Assembly: GCA_002452635.1 (NCBI GenBank)
Contig: DKEU01000007.1
Location: 2,646-33,639 of the forward strand
Direction: 5' to 3'
Source: Desulfovibrionaceae bacterium UBA6814
GTDB lineage: Bacteria > Desulfobacterota > Desulfovibrionia > Desulfovibrionales > Desulfovibrionaceae
DNA: 30,994 nucleotides
Shown: positions 7,307 to 13,419 of the stretch, piece by piece
Position numbering within the stretch: position 1 is the first letter of the stretch
Layout: the number at the start of each line of letters is the position of its first letter
Made by a program: the position numbers and the translations under genes
Notes under the pieces: model-generated
Databases searched by the model: none
Seen by the model: only the letters and a program-made list of their open reading frames with translations
What the model was told of the DNA's origin: nothing

Positions 7307-9187
7307 ATGCGAGTCGAGAAAGCCAAGGTCGGATTCACGCTGGTCGAAATGGCCGTGGTGCTGGTCATCATCGGTCTCATTCTCACCGTGACCATGCCCC
7401 TGCTCACCGAGGGCATCAAGCGGGACAAGCTGACCAAGGACCGGAAGGGCGTCAGCTCCCTGCGGGACGAGATCATCGGCTACGCCCTGACCCATGACGG
7501 GGTGCTCCCCACCCTGAGCAAGGTGGCGACCTTCGCCAGCGCCGAGGACCCCTGGGGCAACCTCATCGCCTATTGGTCCGATCCGGAGATCACCGAGGGC
7601 GCGGCCACGGACATCTGCACCCTGTCCTCGGCTCCCAACAATCTCTCATTGCACGACAACAACTCGGGCAATACGTATACCGGCGTGGCGTTCATCATCG
7701 CCGGCCGGGGCGCCAACCAGAACCTCCAGGTGGGCTACGCGGCCGGCCCCCCGGTGCAGATCGACACCTATGCCAACGGGTTCGACATGGACGTGGCCAC
7801 CGACCACGACCATACGCTGGGCGCGGGAGCCCTGGGCGCCAATTACGACGTCACCCCGGAGCGGGCCGACCGCTTCGACGATGCGGTCCAGTACGTGACC
7901 TACAACTACCTGCGCACCCGCATCTGCACCCCGGAATTCGGCGACGAGAAGGCCCACGCCGCCGTGACCTTCGACAGCATCGGCGAGAATTTCGATACCG
8001 GGGTCAATGCCGGCGGCACCGGCGGTAGTTTCGCCAACCTCAATGACGCAATAAAGGTGGATGCGAACACCAACGAGGTCAGTTTGGGCAACGACGCCGC
8101 CAACGGCGTAGGTTGCCTCTGGTGGAACGGCGAGAACGCCAGCTTATGCGTCCTGCCCAATGCGGACGGTGAAACCACGGACCCGGGCAATCCTACGACG
8201 TATCTGGGCAGGACTGGTCTATGCTCCAACAGCACCTGGACCAAGGCCAGGTTCGTGTTCAAGTTCTCGGTCACGAGCACGGACGAGCATGCCCAGTCCT
8301 TCTCCCAGCGGGGCGGTTTCGTCTTCACGTTCATGGGGGTGGGGACCGGCGTGAACGATGGGGGCCTGAGCGGCGCCGCCTCGGCGGACGCGCCCTGCGG
8401 CCAGGGCGGATCGTATCTGGGGTACACGAACTACTACCCCTCCGGTGTCTCTACCGGCCCGCCGCTGATCACCTACCCCAAGTACGGGGTCGAGACCGAC
8501 TACTGCGCCTACAGAACCGGAGTGCTGACCAACGACCCGGCCGGGGTGGACATGACGGCTTCCCACGATCCCACCACAAACGCGGCTACCGACCTGGGAG
8601 CAACCGAATACCCCAACCACATCGCCGTGGTGTTCTGGGGAACCCAGAGTTCGATCACCGACGACCTGCAACACGGCGTGGGCGTAGTGGACTCCGCAGC
8701 AAGCCCGTTCAATCCGACGTGGGGCACGACGACGTACGACGAATACACGGCCAGCGGGGCTCCGGACAGCGAACACGCCCAGCATGACGGGTTCATTACC
8801 AACGCCACGTACCGGCCTCAGACCACCGGCTTGATCCGGACCAACTGGCTGGAGGACACCAGGGACCATTGGGTCCGGATTGTGTACGAGCGGGTGGAAT
8901 CCGGCGCCACCGCAGGCTGGGACGCCGCTGACAAGGTTCGGGTGCATGTCTGGGTGTCCGACAGTCCCAGCGCGGCCTTCAAGAACGTGGGCGCGGATCT
9001 GGTGCCCCAGGACCCCCATGGCCAAATCGGGTACAATCTGTACGAGAACTCTACCCGGGGGCCCGCCGTGGGGCCCAACGGCGTCGGTGTGGACAACTTC
9101 CGCTTCGGTTGGACCACATCCTCGGGATCCGCGGACGGCGTATCCACGACAATCCTGAGCGACTTCGCCTTCAACCTGGGCAACTAG
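7307..9187 (+). CDS. Very large pilin with C-terminal L-type-lectin-like (ConA-fold) domain; candidate tip adhesin
   Basis: 626 residues, far longer than ordinary pilins (about 130-200). MRVEKAKVG/FTLVEMAVVLVIIGLIL is a canonical prepilin signal with Glu at +5. Residues about 35-215 form a pseudopilin-like part with EDPWGNLIAYW, VAFIIAGRGANQN and RFDDAVQYVTYNYL. From about residue 285 to the end there is a beta-rich region with the order of motifs seen in L-type lectins and ConA-like glucanases: KARFVFKFSVTS, GGFVFTFMGVG, YGVETDYC, NHIAVVFWGT, HWVRIVYE, VRVHVWVSD, and FRFGWTTSSGS leading to ILSDFAF. AGGGAG lies 7 bases upstream of the start. In MSHA systems the MshQ subunit also carries a ConA/LamG-like domain, so a role in binding sugars or surfaces at the pilus tip is plausible. 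The ligand is unknown. Confidence 0.85.
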   Translation: MRVEKAKVGFTLVEMAVVLVIIGLILTVTMPLLTEGIKRDKLTKDRKGVSSLRDEIIGYALTHDGVLPTLSKVATFASAEDPWGNLIAYWSDPEITEGAATDICTLSSAPNNLSLHDNNSGNTYTGVAFIIAGRGANQNLQVGYAAGPPVQIDTYANGFDMDVATDHDHTLGAGALGANYDVTPERADRFDDAVQYVTYNYLRTRICTPEFGDEKAHAAVTFDSIGENFDTGVNAGGTGGSFANLNDAIKVDANTNEVSLGNDAANGVGCLWWNGENASLCVLPNADGETTDPGNPTTYLGRTGLCSNSTWTKARFVFKFSVTSTDEHAQSFSQRGGFVFTFMGVGTGVNDGGLSGAASADAPCGQGGSYLGYTNYYPSGVSTGPPLITYPKYGVETDYCAYRTGVLTNDPAGVDMTASHDPTTNAATDLGATEYPNHIAVVFWGTQSSITDDLQHGVGVVDSAASPFNPTWGTTTYDEYTASGAPDSEHAQHDGFITNATYRPQTTGLIRTNWLEDTRDHWVRIVYERVESGATAGWDAADKVRVHVWVSDSPSAAFKNVGADLVPQDPHGQIGYNLYENSTRGPAVGPNGVGVDNFRFGWTTSSGSADGVSTTILSDFAFNLGN

Positions 9188-9206
9188 GAGCGGGCAGGGT
9201 CGGGGC

Positions 9207-10727
9207 ATGAGGAATACGGGCATGGACACGAAGCGCACCAAACAGGGCTACACCCTGGTGGAACTGGCCATCGTGCTGGTCATCATGGGCCTGATCGGCA
9301 CCGTGTTCTACAACTTCATCTTCCAGTGGATCGCCAAGGAGAAGACCAACGAGGCCGCACGGGTGGTGGCCACCGCGGACAAGCTTCTGGAGGGCAACCT
9401 GCTGGGAGAGAAGACGGGCCTGTTGCCCTCGCCCGAGACCAACACCAATCCCGTGGACGCCGAGGACGGGAACCTGCTGCCCGCCACCCTGGGCGTGGGC
9501 AACGACCCCTGGGGCAACCGCCTGCGCTATTTCCGCGCCAACGTGGACCTGGACACCGCGCTGACCACCAACATCTACGTGCGCATCTACAAGGACGCCG
9601 CCAACTTCGCCGCCGACCACCTGGCCGCGCCGAACCCGGCGGGCGGCGCCCTTCCGAGCGGTCCCACGGGGAAGGCCAACGCCGACCAGCTCATCTCCAA
9701 CGTGGCCTACGTGGTCCTGAGCCTGGGCCCGGACGGGAACAAGCAGTACCGCCGAGTGGCTGGCTCCACCTACATCGACGTTCTCAAGCCCGGTTTGGAA
9801 GCCGCCAATTCCGCCGTGGGCGGGGGGGCCACGCGGTTCGACGACCAGTTTTCGTACAAGACGCTGGAGGAGTTGAAGAAGCAGTACGTGGCGGCCGTGG
9901 GCATCAAGGCCGGGTCCTCCTCGTCCTCGGGCGGGGCCTCGGCCCCGGCGGGCGATCTGGTGAACACCCCGGACCTGGTGGAGAACGAAACTATCCCTGT
10001 TGACGGAGGCGGCCAGGTCCTCGACGGACAGGACGTGCCGGACGGGTCGGTCATAGACCTGAGCACCGGGGGCAACCCCCAAGTGGACTTGGCCGGCACA
10101 GCCGCAGACGTCAATTATTCCCAGTTCACCATCCTGGGCTGGTTCAAGACCTCCACTGCGATTCAGGACGCCTATGCGGACGTCATCACCATCCGGCAGG
10201 GTACCGCCAATCCGCAAAGAGACAGGTACACCTGGTGGATCGGCCTGTGGCCCACAGGGGATCCGGCTCCCGGAGGCTGGTCCAGTCCGGTGCACGACAA
10301 CTCCAAGGTTGCCGGGGAGCTCGTGTTCATGGGGAGTTCGGCGACCCTCAAGCCGGAGTTCATTGTGGACACCAACGCGGCCGGGGGCCATTACGACAAC
10401 AAGTGGCATTTCTTCGCCGTGGTGATGCAGGACATGGGCGGCGGGGTGTATCAGGCCACCCTGTACGCCGACACCATCTCCGGCGCCACCCGGACCCTCC
10501 ACACCTCGTCGACCACGGCCGCCGACTGGAACCAGGGGCCGACCCCAGCCAACCCCTCCCCGAACAAGACCTACCTCGGCGGTGGACTGCCGTTGGGGGC
10601 CGATACCACCTGGAGCGCCAGCTTCAAGGGCTATCTCGACGACATCTACATCTATGATACAGCCTTGGACAGCACGACGATCACCAATTACTACGACGCG
10701 GTGAAGGGGTCCTATCCCACGAATTGA
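9207..10727 (+). CDS. Large pilin with C-terminal LamG-like domain; candidate minor adhesive pilin
   Basis: 506 residues. The leader ends KRTKQG/YTLVELAIVLVIMGLIG, a type IV prepilin signal with Glu at +5. The first 220 or so residues share the NDPWGNRLRYF, VAYVVLSLGPDGN and TRFDDQFSYKTLEELKK motifs of the neighbouring pseudopilins. A Ser/Gly linker (SSSSGGASAP) then leads to a LamG/ConA-like domain (about residues 270-500). Its signatures are YSQFTILGWFKTST, KWHFFAVVMQD, QATLYADTISGATRTL and the hallmark C-terminal FKGYLDDIYIYDTALDS. The start could be ATG 9207 or ATG 9222; both leave a normal leader. It follows the previous gene by 19 bases, so the two are co-transcribed. Its sugar, protein or surface ligand cannot be told from sequence. 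Confidence 0.87.
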   Translation: MRNTGMDTKRTKQGYTLVELAIVLVIMGLIGTVFYNFIFQWIAKEKTNEAARVVATADKLLEGNLLGEKTGLLPSPETNTNPVDAEDGNLLPATLGVGNDPWGNRLRYFRANVDLDTALTTNIYVRIYKDAANFAADHLAAPNPAGGALPSGPTGKANADQLISNVAYVVLSLGPDGNKQYRRVAGSTYIDVLKPGLEAANSAVGGGATRFDDQFSYKTLEELKKQYVAAVGIKAGSSSSSGGASAPAGDLVNTPDLVENETIPVDGGGQVLDGQDVPDGSVIDLSTGGNPQVDLAGTAADVNYSQFTILGWFKTSTAIQDAYADVITIRQGTANPQRDRYTWWIGLWPTGDPAPGGWSSPVHDNSKVAGELVFMGSSATLKPEFIVDTNAAGGHYDNKWHFFAVVMQDMGGGVYQATLYADTISGATRTLHTSSTTAADWNQGPTPANPSPNKTYLGGGLPLGADTTWSASFKGYLDDIYIYDTALDSTTITNYYDAVKGSYPTN

Positions 10728-10778
10728 CGCGCCCGGCCCCGGCCGGCTATCCCGCCAGGTTCTGCAAAGAAGGCCAAG

Positions 10779-11432
10779 ATGCATACGGATCGCCGGGACG
10801 CGCGGGGGAGACCGCAGGGAAGGAAGGGCTTCACCCTGGTGGAATTGGCCGTGGTGCTGCTCATCATGGGCCTGGTGGGGTGGATCTTCTACGGCTCCAT
10901 CTTCAGCCTCGGCCACAAGGAGCAGGCCGGGCAGGCGGACCGGGACCTGCGCACGGCGGAGGCCGCGCTGCATGGCCTGGTGGTGACCAGCCGGGGCCTG
11001 CCCACCCAGCGCGATTCGGGCAGCGTGGCCGCCTATCCCCGGGCCGGGCTCCTGCCGTCCAGCGTGGCGCCGCAGCGCGATCCCTGGAACCAGGACATCC
11101 TCTACTTCGCCGCGCCGGAGATCACCGGTCCCGGAACGTTGCAGAACGCCCTGTCCACGCGCCTGCGGGTGCGCATCTACGCGGGGGTGGGCTCGGGCGG
11201 GGCGTTCCCGGCCGCGGACGCCCCCCTGGACCGGGAGACGACCGACGTGGCCTACGTGCTCCTGAGCCGGGGGGCGAACCTGCAGGGCCAGGCTACGGTG
11301 ACGACCGCGGGCGGGATCACCATCGTCAATCTGTTGCGCGGCGGCGGCCCCCTGAACGACGGAACCGGACAGGACTATGACGACCTGGCCCGTTTCGGCT
11401 CGCTGACGCAGCTCAAGGCCCTGGCGCCGTAG
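10779..11432 (+). CDS. Type IV prepilin-like protein (pseudopilin, DPW type)
   Basis: 217 residues. A long basic leader (Arg/Gly/Lys rich) ends GRKG/FTLVELAVVLLIMGLVG, the class III prepilin signal with Glu at +5. The body holds RDPWNQDILYF, VAYVLLSRGANLQ and YDDLARFGSLTQLKAL, the same three motifs in the same order as in the 506-residue neighbour, of which it looks like a version without the LamG domain. It is a probable minor pilin. It sits 51 bases after the previous gene, within the same pilin run. Confidence 0.86.
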   Translation: MHTDRRDARGRPQGRKGFTLVELAVVLLIMGLVGWIFYGSIFSLGHKEQAGQADRDLRTAEAALHGLVVTSRGLPTQRDSGSVAAYPRAGLLPSSVAPQRDPWNQDILYFAAPEITGPGTLQNALSTRLRVRIYAGVGSGGAFPAADAPLDRETTDVAYVLLSRGANLQGQATVTTAGGITIVNLLRGGGPLNDGTGQDYDDLARFGSLTQLKALAP

Positions 11433-11582
11433 CGGCTGGAGAGGAGACAACCTCCTGGTTTTCCTCTACCAGACCTTGCTACGGAGCGGATTTTCCCGTA
11501 CTTCGGTGGCTAGCCTTGCCTGCGGTGCGGCCAGGACGGCCTGCGCCCCGGGGCATGCGACGAGACCAGACCGGAGAAGTGG

Positions 11583-12203
11583 ATGACATCCTCGAGCCCG
11601 ATCGCCAGAACGTCCATGGCCGGATTCTCCATCTACGAGATGGTGGTCGGGATATTTCTGGTCTTTGCGCTGCTCCTGGGCGTCCTGGTCCTGGTGACCA
11701 TGGAGGGGAGCGGCACGGAGGAGGACTACGGCGTCTCCCCCTACCGGACCATGTACGCTACCTACCTGTATGGCCGGCTGTCCGAGTGGGCCTCGGTGAT
11801 CCACAGTTATGAGGATCGAAACGGCGCCTTGCCCGGGGATAATCGCCGGACTTCATTCACGGATGACCAGGGCCGGACCATCGTGGGCAACGGCGATACT
11901 CGGGTGGAGCGGGCCAACGGCGAGAACCGCAAGTTTTTCCTGGACATCCACTCGGCCGGGCTGTCCAGCGATCCCGTCATCCGGGTGCGCGGGCGGGTTA
12001 TGGACTTCTATTGGCGGGAGGACAACGCCAACGGGACCCGCAGTCGGGCCGGCAACTATATGACCCTGCCCAACGTCAACCGCGAAGAGGCTCTGGCCGT
12101 GGAGCACAAGTATGACAACCAGGACCGCTTGAGCGGCAACGTGCTCTATTTCCCCAACCCCGATGGCACGGTGGACCTCTTTTTCCTGTACGGCCAATAC
12201 TGA
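11583..12203 (+). CDS. Divergent prepilin-like protein
   Basis: 206 residues. The leader MTSSSPIARTSMAG is followed by FSIYEMVVGIFLVFALLLGVLV. The Gly/Phe cleavage site and Glu at +5 are kept, but the usual TLVE is replaced by SIYE. The body lacks the DPWG/AYVLLS motifs of the preceding genes and has its own features (YRTMYATYLYGRLSEW, ALPGDNRRT, LDIHSAGLSSD), with a YFPNPDGTVDLFFLYGQY C-terminus. GGAGAAG stands just upstream of the ATG. The 150-base gap before it shows no clear promoter. By position it is the last minor pilin before the regulated major pilin. MshD/MshO/MshP-type roles are possible but cannot be assigned. Confidence 0.78.
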   Translation: MTSSSPIARTSMAGFSIYEMVVGIFLVFALLLGVLVLVTMEGSGTEEDYGVSPYRTMYATYLYGRLSEWASVIHSYEDRNGALPGDNRRTSFTDDQGRTIVGNGDTRVERANGENRKFFLDIHSAGLSSDPVIRVRGRVMDFYWREDNANGTRSRAGNYMTLPNVNREEALAVEHKYDNQDRLSGNVLYFPNPDGTVDLFFLYGQY

Positions 12204-12371
12204 CGTGCTTCCTGGCGTGCGGAGGGGCGGCGGCGGGAAAGCCCCCATGAACCGTGCGAATCAGTACGGATTCTGTCTGTTGTTTTTTTTTCTTCGAAGG
12301 GTTAAGCCCGTATGAATGTATGTAAAGGAGGATGAAAAAAAATCCTCCCCCTTGACCCGTCGTAGTAACTA

Positions 12372-12387
12372 TGGCATGTAATAAGCC
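12372..12387 (+). promoter_or_regulatory. Candidate sigma54 (-24/-12) promoter of the major pilin
   Basis: TGGCA at 12372-12376 and GC at 12385-12386 give the GG-N10-GC spacing required by sigma54. The -24 half matches well; the -12 half (AAGC) departs from TTGC. The predicted start, about 12 bases downstream (near 12398), would place the riboswitch at the very 5' end of the transcript. Sigma54 promoters are common for pilA-type genes. A sigma70 alternative (TTGACC at 12352, TGTAAT at 12377, spacing 19) also exists. Confidence 0.45.
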
Positions 12388-12395
12388 ATTAGCTG

Positions 12396-12467
12396 ACGAG
12401 AAAAGCCATCCCCGCTGCGAGGCGGGCGCGGAAAGCCACGGGTCTCCTGCAGACGGCCGGGCCGCCT
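12396..12467 (+). promoter_or_regulatory. GEMM-I class cyclic-di-GMP riboswitch aptamer
   Basis: The element has the layout of the GEMM-I aptamer. First comes a stem CCCGCU/GGCGGG (12411-12416 with 12421-12426) capped by a GNRA tetraloop, GCGA. Then comes the conserved core GGAAAGCCACGGG (12430-12442). A stem GUCU/AGAC (12442-12445 with 12451-12454) follows. Last is the conserved 3' hairpin GGCCGGGCCGCC (12455-12466), where the usual CAG/UUG pairing is replaced by CGG/CCG, a compensatory change. The GNRA loop normally docks into a receptor in the 3' hairpin. The 5' strand before the first stem fits the consensus less well. No T-run terminator follows, so control is probably translational: CCUC at 12465-12468 could pair with GAGG of the ribosome site. 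Some GEMM-I members in deltaproteobacteria sense cGAMP instead, and ligand choice is not settled here. Confidence 0.78.
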
Positions 12468-12508
12468 CACTAAAGTTTGACATTTCTTAAACTCTGGAGG
12501 GTAATTCC

Positions 12509-13300
12509 ATGCGCGTTCCGGTTCGCAAGCACGGGAAGCCGACCGGCTTCACCCTGGTGGAGATGGCCATCGTGCTGGTCATCATCGGCATCATCCTGGC
12601 TGGCGTCATGAAGGGCCGGGACATCGTTCGCAGCTCCCAGGTCAAGCAGTTCGCCCAGTCCTACGCCCAGAAGTGGGTGACCATCGCTCAGACCTACTAC
12701 GACAAGTCCGGCCAGCACCTGACCGACGGCGTGATCAACGGCGGATCTGCCGCCAGCTCCGACGGCCGCATGGACGGCATCATCGTCGGCCCCCAGGGCA
12801 CCGGCGGCTTGGCCGCGGGCGTCCAGACCAGTGTCATGCTGGCCCTCAAGACCATCGGCATCGACCCCTGCACCATCGTCAAGACCGACATGGAGAACCT
12901 GACCCAGGCCTCCATGGGCGCCGCGGGCGGCTGCGAGGGCGACATGAACCCCTTCAGCCGTTCGGTGGACGGTGAAATCACCGGTAAGGTGGCCGTGGGC
13001 GTGGGCTTCAAGGCGTTCACCATCACCCAGAACACCCTTGCCTCGGTGCGCAACACCGTCTACCTGGTGGACGTGCCCCTGGACGTGGCCATGGCCCTGG
13101 ACACCATCCTGGACGGCAGCGCCCGCGGCGACCAGGGCTCGGTGATCTACACCGGCTCCGTGGCTGCCAACCAGAACGGCGTGGTGGCGGCCTGGCGCAA
13201 CGGCAACAGCGCGGCGACCGCGATCACCGCCACGGCTTGGCCCTCGTATACCACCTCCAACGTGCAGTACGTCGACCCGGTCCTGGTCCTCGATAACTAA
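12509..13300 (+). CDS. Probable major type IV pilin (MshA-like), riboswitch-controlled
   Basis: 263 residues. The leader MRVPVRKHGKPTG precedes FTLVEMAIVLVIIGIILAGV, a textbook class III prepilin signal with Glu at +5. The helix continues amphipathically (VRSSQVKQFAQSYAQKW). Two cysteines in the globular part (DPCTIV and GGCEGD) could form a disulfide. It lacks the DPWG motif of the minor pilins. It is taken as the major subunit because it has its own promoter-like region, a riboswitch, a very good ribosome site (GGAGG, 8 bases from ATG) and its own strong terminator, all signs of separate high expression. At 263 residues it is longer than a typical major pilin. The gene name is not certain, so no symbol is given. 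Confidence 0.87.
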   Translation: MRVPVRKHGKPTGFTLVEMAIVLVIIGIILAGVMKGRDIVRSSQVKQFAQSYAQKWVTIAQTYYDKSGQHLTDGVINGGSAASSDGRMDGIIVGPQGTGGLAAGVQTSVMLALKTIGIDPCTIVKTDMENLTQASMGAAGGCEGDMNPFSRSVDGEITGKVAVGVGFKAFTITQNTLASVRNTVYLVDVPLDVAMALDTILDGSARGDQGSVIYTGSVAANQNGVVAAWRNGNSAATAITATAWPSYTTSNVQYVDPVLVLDN

Positions 13301-13321
13301 CCTTCGCACGGCAACCGCCTG

Positions 13322-13357
13322 AAAAAATGAAGCCCCCGCACGGGGGCTTCATTTTTT
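13322..13357 (+). terminator. Strong rho-independent terminator after the major pilin
   Basis: A 17-bp perfect stem (13322-13338 with 13341-13357) has an A6 tract on the 5' side and a T6 tract on the 3' side, so it could act in both directions. It insulates the pilin from the glycosyltransferase gene, whose start codon is 62 bases further on. Confidence 0.92.
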
Positions 13358-13419
13358 CGGCAGCGTCGTGAGCCGGACCCCGGCCCGCGCGATCCCGACC
13401 TGGGAGTGAGGGAGTCCCC

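Larger units (their letters stand above)
12204..12508 (+). promoter_or_regulatory. Regulatory gap ahead of the major pilin
   Basis: This 305-base non-coding stretch is locally AT-richer than its surroundings. In order it holds: a weak GAATC/GATTC hairpin (12258-12273) with a T9 tract downstream (12283-12291), possibly a poor terminator for the minor pilin operon; a 7-bp hairpin GGAGGAT/ATCCTCC (12327-12348) with an A-rich loop; a TTGACC -35-like element (12352-12357); a sigma54-like -24/-12 element (12372-12387); a GEMM-I cyclic-di-GMP riboswitch (about 12396-12467); a small AGTTT/AAACT hairpin (12474-12493); and a strong ribosome site GGAGG (12496-12500). Confidence 0.7.

Noticed and set aside
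12258..12291. Terminator for the minor pilin operon (GAATC/GATTC hairpin and T9 tract)
   Set aside because: The stem is only 5 bp and lies 9 bases from the T tract, so it is noted in the gap description but not called as a terminator.
12332..12355. Possible leader peptide MKKNPPP with a triple-proline stall site before the riboswitch
   Set aside because: The AGGAGG directly abuts the ATG with no spacing, and the sequence is fully explained by the GGAGGAT/ATCCTCC hairpin. It also lies upstream of the likely transcription start.
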